The position numbers and the translations under genes were made by a program. Of a stretch of 64,000 nucleotides of DNA, positions 7,894 to 16,023 are shown in pieces. Source of the stretch: Candidatus Crickella equi (lineage in GTDB: Bacteria; Bacillota; Clostridia; Peptostreptococcales; Anaerovoracaceae); contig JAGHUP010000003.1 in assembly GCA_018064755.1 (NCBI GenBank), positions 1-64,000 of the forward strand, written 5' to 3'. The notes beneath the pieces were generated by a model, which had not been told where the DNA came from, did no database searches, and saw only the letters and a program-made list of their open reading frames with translations. Positions within the stretch are counted from its first letter, which is position 1. Every line of letters begins with the position of its first letter.

Positions 7894-8687
7894 TGGATAT
7901 TGCAAGTTTTGATTTCTCAATATTGAGCACGACCGGTATTATGATGATGGGCGTGTATCTGATAGCAGGAATGGTCGACTCCGTCTGCGGCGGAGGCGGC
8001 CTCTTTACTGTACCGGCATTGATGTCCATTGGTCTTCCGCCACACATGGTTGTTGGAACCAACCAAGGCAGCTTGGTTCTCGGAAATGTTACAGCAATTT
8101 ACAAATACAACAAACAAGGCAAGATCGATTGGAAGATAGCCTTGTTTGCAGTTCCGTTTTCGGTGGTAGGAGCATTCTTGGGTGCACGACTCAATCTCCT
8201 GATATCTGAACGTTATCTGCAGATTATTATGCTGATACTGTTGCCTATTCTTGCACTTGTTTCTTTTAACAAGAGAGATATAGGAGAGGAGAATCATTCC
8301 GACCTTGTTCCGAAGAATCGTAAACTGGTCGATGCGGCGTTGATTGGACTTGTGGTCAGCATCTATCATGCGTTCTATGGACCTGCAAGTGGCATGTTCT
8401 ATATAGCTTGTTTTGCGGTAATCCTGAAGTATGATGTGGTTAATGCTAACGGAATCAGCAAGGTTATTTTGCTCGTTGCTTGCAGTATTTCAGCGGCGAC
8501 TTATGCATTCTCCGGCAATGTTAATTGGCAGCTAGTTATGACAGATTCTATTACATACATTATCGGCAATTATATCGGCTCATCCATTGCGCTGACCAAG
8601 GGTGCAAGAATTGTCAAACCGACATTCTATTTCATGTTGATCATCTTATTCATCAAGCTGATATACGACTACACATTAGGTGCATAA
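7893..8687 (+). CDS. TauE/SafE-family membrane permease
   Basis: 264 residues, starting at a GTG that shares its first base with the upstream stop codon. About eight hydrophobic segments are visible. The N-terminal repeat carries the family mark AGMVDSVCGGGGLFTVPALM, and VSIYHAFYGPASGMFYI stands in the second repeat. TauE/SafE proteins export sulfite, sulfoacetate or related anions, or take up small anions. Coupling to an MtaD-type deaminase could point to sulfur-metabolite handling, which is inference. A terminator follows, closing the block that began at the phosphatase gene. Confidence 0.85.
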   Translation: MDIASFDFSILSTTGIMMMGVYLIAGMVDSVCGGGGLFTVPALMSIGLPPHMVVGTNQGSLVLGNVTAIYKYNKQGKIDWKIALFAVPFSVVGAFLGARLNLLISERYLQIIMLILLPILALVSFNKRDIGEENHSDLVPKNRKLVDAALIGLVVSIYHAFYGPASGMFYIACFAVILKYDVVNANGISKVILLVACSISAATYAFSGNVNWQLVMTDSITYIIGNYIGSSIALTKGARIVKPTFYFMLIILFIKLIYDYTLGA

Positions 8688-8702
8688 ATAATAAGAACTA
8701 TT

Positions 8703-8730
8703 ACGGCTCTCGTGATGAGGGCCGTTTTTT
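8703..8730 (+). terminator. Rho-independent terminator
   Basis: ACGGCTCTC (8703-8711) pairs with GAGGGCCGT (8717-8725; one G-T pair) around a 5-base loop, followed by six T. It separates the permease gene from the pilus operon. A TATAGT box at 8834-8839 before the first pilus gene may be its -10 element, but the -35 is unclear. Confidence 0.88.
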
Positions 8731-8864
8731 ATTGTGCGAATTGGCGATAGGTCATGAAATACGACATATGAAGCATGAAATCCTGCATTATTTGCATGAA
8801 AAAATATGGCCTACAGAAAGCCTTGAAAAAATGTATAGTAACTGCACTGAAGGAGTAATAAGAG

Positions 8865-9827
8865 ATGAGAGTAAGATTAATCATTCAAGATGAAGAATAT
8901 CGCAAGTCGATGATAGATGTAATCAGTCACGCAGACAAGGATGTGTTCTTGGAAATCGGAACAACCGGGCATCTCGGTAAAATCGATGAGAACACTTTGA
9001 TATTGACAGACGTACCGCCGGAGAAATGCTGTTTTGATGGGATAAGTAATCAGTTCAAGAGAATCGTATTTCTTACAACAGATGCTAATGATGCACTTGA
9101 CCTGGATAAGAAAGACGAGTATCAGAAATTGTTCAAGTACAAGAGCATCAGCAGCATTATCAGTGATGTCGAGCAAATCAATTACTTGTTAACGGGAGAG
9201 AGCAACTCCTCATATGGCCTTGGAGGTAGAGTGTACGCTGTATGCTCAGACGATGTGAATGGAAAGTATGCGCAGGCGTTAGCTAGACAGGTGATGTTCA
9301 GAAGAGGTGGCAATATATTGTTGGTCTCTCTGAAATATGTTAATGAATACGGAACTCAGGATGAACCAAATCGCAGTAAATTCTCTAGGCTGATGTATTA
9401 CATGGATGTCGGCAAGGAATATCCACTAGATGCATTTACTTACAAGGATTCATACGGGATTACGTATCTTAGATTACCGATTGGACTTAATCCGCTTGCT
9501 TACATTAACACTGATGAATTAGGAACAGTGGTGAGGAATCTAAGTCATAAGAATTTTGATACTGTGATATTGGATATTGGAGATTCATATAGTGAAGTGA
9601 ATATCAGGCAGATTAACAAGGCTGATAATATTGTGCACTTTGTGAGTGATAAGAGCAATTTCAATATCGACGAGATACTTGTTGAAGATGCTGTTGCAGA
9701 TAAAGTAAAGGAGATTCAACTAGGAAATCCTAATGAGGATATAGAACTTACAATTGATGATTATGTCAGAAGGATATATGAGATAGAGGAGCCAGATGAG
9801 AATGAGCAGAAGAGAAGTAATAAGTAA
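8865..9827 (+). CDS. tadZ: TadZ/CpaE-like pilus assembly protein
   Basis: 320 residues; AAGGAG ends ten bases before the ATG. The first ~110 residues look like a receiver-like domain (beginning MRVRLIIQDEEYRKSMIDVI), the rest like a MinD/ParA-superfamily ATPase (GRVYAVCSDDVNGKYAQALARQV, then FDTVILDIGDSY). The P-loop position reads DDVNGKYAQ and lacks the GK[ST] ending, so nucleotide binding may be lost, as in several TadZ proteins. TadZ places the Tad pilus machine at its site in the cell. It is the first gene of the operon and overlaps tadA by 32 bases. The assignment rests on context as well as sequence. Confidence 0.75.
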   Translation: MRVRLIIQDEEYRKSMIDVISHADKDVFLEIGTTGHLGKIDENTLILTDVPPEKCCFDGISNQFKRIVFLTTDANDALDLDKKDEYQKLFKYKSISSIISDVEQINYLLTGESNSSYGLGGRVYAVCSDDVNGKYAQALARQVMFRRGGNILLVSLKYVNEYGTQDEPNRSKFSRLMYYMDVGKEYPLDAFTYKDSYGITYLRLPIGLNPLAYINTDELGTVVRNLSHKNFDTVILDIGDSYSEVNIRQINKADNIVHFVSDKSNFNIDEILVEDAVADKVKEIQLGNPNEDIELTIDDYVRRIYEIEEPDENEQKRSNK

Positions 9828-11055
9828 GTATGCCAGTGAAATAGATTCTCTGGTCAGGCGAGTTCGTAAATGGAAAACCAAGTATGCTGTTGAACCGGAT
9901 AATGATCAGGTAATGTCCTATGTAGAGGATGCTTTCTTCGATACTGAAGCACTCAGAAACGTTGAAATTTCAGAGATTAGAATAATTATTGATAGCGTAT
10001 TCAATCGCGTTGGAGATAAGTACAGCATATTATCTCCATTACTTGAGGATTCTGACGTTAATGAGATTATGGTCAACGGCCCTAATTATATATTTATAGA
10101 GAAGAATAGACGCGTTGTTCAGGTTGATGATGCGTTCACATCAGAAGCAGAACTTGAAGAAGTAATACGAATGTTTGCTTCAGATGTCCACAGAGAGATT
10201 AATGAAGCGAATCCAATTGTAGATGCGAGACTTGATAGCGGTTATAGAGTTAACGGTGTGCTTAACAATGTTGCACTTAACGGACCGATACTGACAATTA
10301 GAAAGTTCTCAGAGACTGAAATTGAACTGGAGGACATGGTGCGCTACGGCAGCGTTACGAGCGAGTGTGCTGAAGATCTGGCTGCTCTGGTCAATTGCGG
10401 CTATAACGTCTTCATTAGTGGAGGTACCAGTTCAGGCAAAACCACTTTCCTTAATGCGCTTGCCAAAGCAATCAATCCAGATGAAAGAGCAATCATAATC
10501 GAGGACTCTGCTGAGTTAAAGATTAGCCATCTTAAGAATCGCGTACATATGGAATGCCGTAGCGCGAACTCTATTGGTAAAGGAGAGGTAAGTATGGCGG
10601 ATCTGATTAAGGCTAGTTTAAGAATGCGACCGGATAGAATTATTGTCGGTGAGGTTAGAGGCCGTGAGGTTGTAGATATGATTCAGGCTATGTCAACAGG
10701 TCATGAAGGAAGTATGTCTACAGGTCATGGAAATTCAATCAAGGGAATGCTGAACAGACTTGAAACCATGTATCTGATGGATTCGCAGATTCCGATGTAT
10801 TCAGTCAAGAATCAGATAGCCAATGCTATTGATATATTCGTTCACTTAAGACGTGATAGTAACGGTAAGAGAGGCGTTGTAGAAGTCGCAGAACTTAATG
10901 GCTATGATGGCGAGAATTACATCTTGAACTATCTGTACGTTAAGGATGATAACGGAAATCTCGTACGTACAACTAACGCATTGTCGGATAGGGAGCGACT
11001 AATCAGAAACGGTTTTGGTGAAATGATGGGAGAATGCAATGACAGATCTGCGTAG
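9796..11055 (+). CDS. tadA: Tad pilus assembly ATPase (TadA/CpaF, VirB11-like)
   Basis: 419 residues. The type II/IV secretion ATPase core is complete: N-terminal domain with LLEDSDVNEIMVNGP, Walker A GGTSSGKTTFLN, the acidic IIIEDSAELK, Walker B RIIVGEVRG, and the His box STGHEGSMSTGHGNS. It is the hexameric motor at the inner face of the membrane that powers pilin assembly. It starts inside tadZ (ATG 9796 or 9802, GAGGA upstream) and its end overlaps tadB by 17 bases, so the genes are translationally coupled. Confidence 0.95.
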   Translation: MRMSRREVISKYASEIDSLVRRVRKWKTKYAVEPDNDQVMSYVEDAFFDTEALRNVEISEIRIIIDSVFNRVGDKYSILSPLLEDSDVNEIMVNGPNYIFIEKNRRVVQVDDAFTSEAELEEVIRMFASDVHREINEANPIVDARLDSGYRVNGVLNNVALNGPILTIRKFSETEIELEDMVRYGSVTSECAEDLAALVNCGYNVFISGGTSSGKTTFLNALAKAINPDERAIIIEDSAELKISHLKNRVHMECRSANSIGKGEVSMADLIKASLRMRPDRIIVGEVRGREVVDMIQAMSTGHEGSMSTGHGNSIKGMLNRLETMYLMDSQIPMYSVKNQIANAIDIFVHLRRDSNGKRGVVEVAELNGYDGENYILNYLYVKDDNGNLVRTTNALSDRERLIRNGFGEMMGECNDRSA

Positions 11056-11782
11056 TTATGAATTGACCAAGAGAGAAAACACGTTGTTCTACATTGCACT
11101 CGTGGCAAGTGGTATTGTGCTATCGCTACTGATGTATAGGAACATCATATTCGCAGTAGTAATACTGCCATTCGGCAAGAAAATTAAATCGTTCATTGTT
11201 GAGGCAATTATCGAGAAGCGACGGCAGAACTATTTAGTTCAATTCAAGGATTTTTTGTTCATGGCTTCGACCTCGATTGGCGCGGGGCGATCAATGAAGG
11301 ATTCAATAGGAGAAGCTATACCTGGAATTAAAGATATTTATGGTGAGAATGCCATCCTTGCGTGTGAGCTGGACAAAGTGCATGAGCGTATTGCGATAGG
11401 TGGCGAGAATGACATAGATGTTCTGATGGAGATGGCTGTATCAAGCGGTATTGAAGACTGCGTGGATTTTGTAACCATATATTCCATATGCAAAGCAACG
11501 GGAGCGAGCCTAATATTGGCACTTAACAAAGCGGCCAGTGTCATTATCGAGAAAATGACAATAGATAAGGAGATAAGGGAACTCGTTAAGAGAAAAGAAA
11601 GTGAAGGACTAATCATTTTTGTAATGCCAGTGGTCGTGATACTCTTTCTTAACCTATGCGCTCCTGATTATATAGCTCCATTATATGAAACTATAGTTGG
11701 AAGGATAATCATGACAAGCGTGATTGCAGCCAATGTAGGAATATTTGGAATGATTCAGAAGATAACTAACGTGCAGGTATAG
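11039..11782 (+). CDS. tadB: Tad pilus membrane platform protein TadB (T2SSF domain)
   Basis: 247 residues with GGGAG upstream and a start inside tadA. Two N-terminal hydrophobic stretches (residues ~15-45) and two C-terminal ones (~200-245) flank a cytoplasmic T2SSF helical bundle with the typical FKDFLFMASTSIGAGRSMKDS and ATGASLILALNKAASVI segments. TadB pairs with TadC as the inner-membrane platform on which the ATPase acts. The length is near the short end of the family. Confidence 0.88.
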   Translation: MTDLRSYELTKRENTLFYIALVASGIVLSLLMYRNIIFAVVILPFGKKIKSFIVEAIIEKRRQNYLVQFKDFLFMASTSIGAGRSMKDSIGEAIPGIKDIYGENAILACELDKVHERIAIGGENDIDVLMEMAVSSGIEDCVDFVTIYSICKATGASLILALNKAASVIIEKMTIDKEIRELVKRKESEGLIIFVMPVVVILFLNLCAPDYIAPLYETIVGRIIMTSVIAANVGIFGMIQKITNVQV

Positions 11783-11784
11783 AT

Positions 11785-12786
11785 ATGCAAAAGTTAAAAG
11801 GATATATAGCACTAATTAAAGCGGATGAGAATGTAAGTAAGAGATTATTTCTCATCACATTAGTTACGGCTTTGTTCGTACTGGTGCTCGTCGTTAAAGG
11901 GCCTGAGTCAGGTGGAAAATACATTTCTGATGAGTCAGGCAATATTATCGGAATCGAAAGAGGGTCGCTAGCAACCTCTGAAGAATACGATCTAAATCTT
12001 TCCATTATTAATGGAAAGGATGTCGAAGAGCGATCAGTTCAGATAGAAAAGCAGGCTGTGAGTGGTAAAAACAAACAGTCTAATGGCAAGGAAGACAAGG
12101 AAACAGAACGTGAAGCTGAGATAACAGGAATAATAACGGATATTGAACTTTCTGAAGACAAACGAATTCGTTTACCCGCAACATTGTCAGATGGAAGCAG
12201 ACTGGTATGGTCAGTAAACAAAAAGGCTGTTGATACGAGCTTTGTTCTAATTCCTGTCATATATGTGGCACTGGTCTTTCTTGTTATTAAGAGTAGTGTT
12301 GATTCCGAGAAGGATGATGGTAAGGAGAAAAGGCAAGCCATAATAATGGGTATGCCGAGGTTTACCAATCAGTTACTGCTGATGATGAACGCAGGAATGA
12401 TACTTTCTGATGCGGTCGAGAGAATCAGTGACAGCTATGAGATATTTGGTGAAGAGAACATGGGTTACTTTGAACAGGAACTTGTCAAGCTGGCTGAGAA
12501 GAATCGCGATCATCGGAGTAGCACTGCGGAAATCATTAATGAATTTGCAGCAGAAAACAATGTTAAGGAATTGATGCGAATCTCTACGATTCTTACAGAG
12601 AATGAACGTAGAGGAAGTGATGTCATAGATAACCTTGAGAGGGAGAGTAGATATCTCTGGGATGACAGAAAGATTATTGCAAGAGAAAAGGGCAAGATGA
12701 TTGATACTAAAATGTCATATCCGCTGGCAATTTTGTTGGTTCTTCTCATCGTTATCACTATGGCACCAGCAATGTTAACTATGTAG
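11785..12786 (+). CDS. tadC: TadC-like platform protein with an extra extracytoplasmic domain
   Basis: 333 residues. The C-terminal half is a T2SSF domain (MPRFTNQLLLMMNAGMILSD, then the bundle and a final helix at ~312-330), as in TadC. Before it stand a membrane helix at residues 20-37, about 110 polar residues (~38-148) with a very charged Lys/Glu stretch (~95-115), and another helix at ~150-166. The polar part should lie outside the membrane, and ordinary TadC proteins do not have it. It starts two bases after the tadB stop. The extra domain may touch the pilus or cell wall. Confidence 0.78.
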   Translation: MQKLKGYIALIKADENVSKRLFLITLVTALFVLVLVVKGPESGGKYISDESGNIIGIERGSLATSEEYDLNLSIINGKDVEERSVQIEKQAVSGKNKQSNGKEDKETEREAEITGIITDIELSEDKRIRLPATLSDGSRLVWSVNKKAVDTSFVLIPVIYVALVFLVIKSSVDSEKDDGKEKRQAIIMGMPRFTNQLLLMMNAGMILSDAVERISDSYEIFGEENMGYFEQELVKLAEKNRDHRSSTAEIINEFAAENNVKELMRISTILTENERRGSDVIDNLERESRYLWDDRKIIAREKGKMIDTKMSYPLAILLVLLIVITMAPAMLTM

Positions 12787-12808
12787 AACACTATGAAAGG
12801 GGCTAAGT

Positions 12809-12985
12809 ATGGAAAAACTAAGGAAAACCAAGCTTTATAAAGCGCTTAGGAACAAATCAGGAATGGAACTCGTTCAGGTGGCAATTCTTATCGCAATTGC
12901 TGTTGCAGCCGGTATCATTTTCAAATCTCAAATTACTAGCTTCGTAAATGGAGTATTTGGTAATCTCAATGCGGCTAATTTCTAA
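12809..12985 (+). CDS. Small Flp-like pilin subunit
   Basis: 58 residues, starting at an ATG six bases after AAAGGGG. A basic leader of 18 residues ending in Gly (RNKSG) is followed by a long hydrophobic helix (MELVQVAILIAIAVAAGIIF) and a short polar tail rich in Asn and Phe. That is the layout of Flp-type prepilins, cleaved after Gly by a TadV-type peptidase. The usual Glu at mature position 5 is Gln here, with Glu at position 2 instead. It sits exactly where pilin genes stand in Tad loci, after tadC and before the TadE-like genes, and is very likely the main pilus subunit. Confidence 0.82.
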   Translation: MEKLRKTKLYKALRNKSGMELVQVAILIAIAVAAGIIFKSQITSFVNGVFGNLNAANF

Positions 12986-13292
12986 TAAGAGAGGAGATGA
13001 GATGGTAGAGGCAGCAATTGCCCTACCAATCATCATCCTTGCTATTATGCTATTGATAAGGCTATTTACCTTCTACTTACAGATACTGAATACTGGAATT
13101 AAGGAGCATGAGAAGGCCCTGGAGGCTTGGGACAAGTATTCAGGCAAGACGATGAAGGTTTACGAGAGTGTTGAAGATGTGGAAATGATTAAAGGCGGTT
13201 TGTTGGGATTTGATGTACACAAACGGATTAACAGTAAAGCTTATTTCTTCAATGAGGATGTGTTGGTGAGAGCAGGTGAGTTAATTGATTAA
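12969..13292 (+). CDS. TadE-like pseudopilin
   Basis: 107 residues from ATG 12969, chosen because it gives a short basic leader ending in Gly before DEMVEAAIALPIII, with Glu at mature position 5, the prepilin-peptidase mark of TadE/TadF proteins. A start at 13002 would remove this leader. A single N-terminal helix carries the protein. The polar remainder includes a Tyr/Lys-rich stretch (KALEAWDKYSGKTMK). The gene overlaps the pilin gene by 17 bases and the next gene by 8, so the block is tightly coupled. TadE-like minor pilins are needed to build the pilus and may sit at its tip or base. Confidence 0.8.
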   Translation: MRLISNKRGDEMVEAAIALPIIILAIMLLIRLFTFYLQILNTGIKEHEKALEAWDKYSGKTMKVYESVEDVEMIKGGLLGFDVHKRINSKAYFFNEDVLVRAGELID

Positions 13293-14568
13293 GAATAAGA
13301 AGGGTTCATCGATTATACTGCTCGCTATGGTTTTTGTATCTCTGATGGTTAGCATTACTGCAGCGATTACTATCTCAAGAGCATTGGTAGTTAAGAGCGA
13401 ATGCGAAGTTTTCGGTCATGTGTGGACTAAGGCTATTCTGTCAGAGTACGATAATCATCTATTTGATGAATACAATATCATGGCATATTGGGGTAATGAT
13501 AAAGAGGTTCGTAAGAAAATTGATTCATATATCAAATACTCCGCTGGAAGCAAGTTGGATGCAAGCATTGGGCATTCAGGATCTCAGCTAATGGGATATG
13601 AACTCGGTGATCCGGAAAATTTCAGAAAAGCAATTAATAAGAGCTTTACATCATCAGTAATTGACAGTGTATTGAACGGGTACACGAGAGAAGCGAGGAA
13701 AGATAACAAGGGAGAATATGGCTCTAGAGTTTTGGCCAATAAGGTTGTTATCGATACCTTGCCCTCGAAGGGGCTTGGTATTACCTCAAGCCTTGGAGAT
13801 ATAGTTGAAACTGTTAAGAGCGGAAATGCACTTAAAGGCCTGCTTAATGAAGCTAAAAATGCCGGAGCTGAAATGGTCCTGGTTAGAAAGTATATGGGCA
13901 ATCATATCACCAAGGGTAGTAAGGAGGGTTTCTTTAAGAACGAATGGGAATATGTAATTCATGGCAGCAATGATGATGATAAAAATTTCAAGTTCTGCAA
14001 GAATATGATTTTCGCTATAAGAAATGCTTTGAATCTTGTGCATCTTTTGACAGATGCAGACAAACGTGAAGTTATAGATGCGATTTCCAGTTGTGCCTTA
14101 GCAGGAAAAGCTGTCGTTGCAGCCGTTATCGCGGAGGTATGGGCAGCAGCAGAATCCGAGCTTGATGTTCAAGATTTGTTAGATAACAAGAGGGTGCCAT
14201 TTATTAAGACTGACAAAACTTGGAAGCTTGGACTGTACGGAATACTGAATAGCGAGAAGATTCAAGATCTACTCACCGATGAAGAAAAAGAAATCCTATC
14301 TGAAAAAATGGACGATATTTCTAATATGAAAGGAGCTAAGGGTAATTCCGGAAAAGCCACTGATGGTCAGACCTATGACGATTATCTTCTTGCAATGATG
14401 ATGGTGTTGAGTAATAACACTAGAACACTCAGAATAATGGATATCATCCAGATTAATATGAAGTATTGGTATTACAGAGATTTCAACATGATGGAATACT
14501 ATACGGGTGTAAGATTTTCCATCAGCGCAAATGGTAGAAACTATGATTTTGAAGACAGCTACAAATAA
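13285..14568 (+). CDS. Large Tad-locus surface protein (DUF5702-like)
   Basis: 427 residues starting at TTG 13285, with an AGGTGAG site upstream. It begins LIKNKKGSSIILLAMVFVSL: a basic leader, Gly and one hydrophobic helix, so it may also be processed by the prepilin peptidase, although no Glu stands at position 5. The long exterior part has LFDEYNIMAYWGND, a shape I associate with the clostridial DUF5702 proteins of Tad loci. Its role is unknown; it could be a large minor pilin or tip protein. It overlaps both neighbours. Confidence 0.72.
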   Translation: MIKNKKGSSIILLAMVFVSLMVSITAAITISRALVVKSECEVFGHVWTKAILSEYDNHLFDEYNIMAYWGNDKEVRKKIDSYIKYSAGSKLDASIGHSGSQLMGYELGDPENFRKAINKSFTSSVIDSVLNGYTREARKDNKGEYGSRVLANKVVIDTLPSKGLGITSSLGDIVETVKSGNALKGLLNEAKNAGAEMVLVRKYMGNHITKGSKEGFFKNEWEYVIHGSNDDDKNFKFCKNMIFAIRNALNLVHLLTDADKREVIDAISSCALAGKAVVAAVIAEVWAAAESELDVQDLLDNKRVPFIKTDKTWKLGLYGILNSEKIQDLLTDEEKEILSEKMDDISNMKGAKGNSGKATDGQTYDDYLLAMMMVLSNNTRTLRIMDIIQINMKYWYYRDFNMMEYYTGVRFSISANGRNYDFEDSYK

Positions 14569-15301
14569 GAAGGGAAGCTACATTGTCGAGTCTACAATCA
14601 GCCTGCCGATATTTATGATAGCAGTCATAGTAATGTGCTCAATTCTATTGATGTATTCGTGCATTGAGGATGCGAACTTTATTGCCGCAACTGAGATGAG
14701 AAGGGCCACAGCAGAGTCAATATATGTTAATACAACTCCATTGTTGCCGATAAGAGTCAGTAATAGAATCTATGAGCATGATCAGGTTAAGGATATTGAC
14801 ATTAAAGACTTCAGATTTAGGCAGTCATTTCTTGGAAATGATGAGATGATTGCGATTAAGCTGAAGGTGGAGATGAAGACTAATAATCCGCTCAACCTTG
14901 CATCGAAGGCAGACTACGACGTTGCACTTGTCTCAAGAGCATATGTAGGAAAGACTCGTAATGAGGGTAATATGAGTGCGGCAGAGTTGATGAACAAAAA
15001 CGCGGAAGCTGTGTTCATATTTCCACAGAGTGGTGAGAAGTATCATAACAAAGGTTGTGGTGTATTACACGCTGCGTATCAGGCCACAGTCTTGACTTCA
15101 TCGCTTAAGAGTAAGTATTCGTCATGCTCGCTTTGTCATAGTAAAAAGGCTCAAATTGGCTCTAGAGTGTATTATTTCCCTAATGATGGTGAAGATTATC
15201 ACCTGGCAGGTTGCCCTAGCTTAGAGAGGAATTATATCGAGATTGAGAAACAGGTAGCAATAGAGCGTGGATATACTCCGTGTAAGAAATGCGGTGGCTA
15301 G
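14546..15301 (+). CDS. TadE-like pilus protein with C-terminal Cys/His repeats
   Basis: 251 residues from ATG 14546, which lies inside the previous gene. The leader MILKTATNKKG is followed by SYIVESTISLPIF, with Glu at mature position 5, a clear TadE-type processing site. After a mid-region of about 110 residues come two copies of a small motif: residues like YHNKGCGVL...CSLC and YHLAGCPSL...PCKKC. This YHxxGC...CxxC module is known from many secreted Gram-positive proteins and probably binds metal or is held by disulfides. It would end on the outside of the cell. It is the last clear pilus component in this operon. Confidence 0.78.
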   Translation: MLKTATNKKGSYIVESTISLPIFMIAVIVMCSILLMYSCIEDANFIAATEMRRATAESIYVNTTPLLPIRVSNRIYEHDQVKDIDIKDFRFRQSFLGNDEMIAIKLKVEMKTNNPLNLASKADYDVALVSRAYVGKTRNEGNMSAAELMNKNAEAVFIFPQSGEKYHNKGCGVLHAAYQATVLTSSLKSKYSSCSLCHSKKAQIGSRVYYFPNDGEDYHLAGCPSLERNYIEIEKQVAIERGYTPCKKCGG

Positions 15302-15314
15302 AGGAGGTTGTAGA

Positions 15315-15845
15315 ATGAAAGAAGTCAGGCAGACAATTAATGAATATAAATTGCCTACGTACATTGAAGATATTCTCACCCACAACTATTGTCCTAATTT
15401 TCTTAGGATGTCTATGGTGAGAGAGGATAACGATTACATTTTCAGTTATCAGACTGAGAGGTTTGAAAAGATTGATATTAGTAAGCTAAATACTTATGAC
15501 AAAATGGTCTTATTAAGAACCATCATTTCTCTTAATGATGAGAACGAGGATTGGCTTGTTAAGGCAGAGAATTATATGCTGGAGCCGGAACTGGTATACA
15601 GTCTGAACAACAATGTTGAAGAGGGCTGTATAAGGCTGTTGTTCTATCCGGATTTCAAGAGAACGACGTTCCAGAAGAAGATTATGCAATTCGCTGAAAA
15701 GATTAAGAATAAACGTAATAAGATGGAAGTGGATATGATTGAAAACTTCAAGTCTATCTGTGAAATGAGTGACTGGAATAGAACAAGGCTATATCTCGAC
15801 AAGAACATTATGAGAATGCGTAACAGGGCAGAGTATAAAAGCTGA
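15315..15845 (+). CDS. Unknown soluble protein at the end of the Tad operon
   Basis: 176 residues with an excellent GAGGAGG site eight bases before ATG 15315. There is no signal peptide or membrane segment. The composition is charged and rich in Lys, Glu, Asn and Tyr, and the C-terminal half looks helical (FAEKIKNKRNKMEVDMIEN). I do not recognise a family. It begins 13 bases after the last pilus gene and is followed by a terminator, so it belongs to the pilus transcript and may be a cytoplasmic accessory or regulator. Confidence 0.72.
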   Translation: MKEVRQTINEYKLPTYIEDILTHNYCPNFLRMSMVREDNDYIFSYQTERFEKIDISKLNTYDKMVLLRTIISLNDENEDWLVKAENYMLEPELVYSLNNNVEEGCIRLLFYPDFKRTTFQKKIMQFAEKIKNKRNKMEVDMIENFKSICEMSDWNRTRLYLDKNIMRMRNRAEYKS

Positions 15846-15857
15846 TTGTTCCTTGAA

Positions 15858-15893
15858 AAAACAAGCTTTCGCTATTGGGCGGAGGCTTGTTTT
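15858..15893 (+). terminator. Terminator of the Tad pilus operon
   Basis: AAAACAAGC (15858-15866) pairs perfectly with GCTTGTTTT (15885-15893) around an 18-base loop; the right arm ends in a T run. It lies 12 bases after the last gene of the operon. The large loop makes it less canonical than the other terminators here. Confidence 0.7.
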
Positions 15894-15900
15894 ATTGTAT

Positions 15901-15948
15901 AATGGTCTCAACTATTGTATACGGCGTTGCCGCAAGGTTGAGACCATT
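15901..15948. repeat. Inverted repeat with 12-bp perfect arms
   Basis: AATGGTCTCAAC (15901-15912) is mirrored by GTTGAGACCATT (15937-15948), with an internal CGGC-GTT-GCCG hairpin between them. No T run follows, and a terminator already stands just before it, so it is unlikely to be a second terminator. It may be a small dispersed palindromic element or an operator for the Fe-S scaffold gene downstream. The remaining 75 bases up to that gene show nothing definite. Confidence 0.55.
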
Positions 15949-16023
15949 GATCTCCGTCGGCTGCGCTCCTTCGATGAAATAGAATAGTAAGATTATATTT
16001 TCAGAAAGGATGGAAATAGACTC

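Noticed and set aside
8525-8893. 122-residue frame overlapping the TauE gene and the tadZ start
   Set aside because: It overlaps a clear membrane protein gene, a terminator and a well-supported start; it has no family features.
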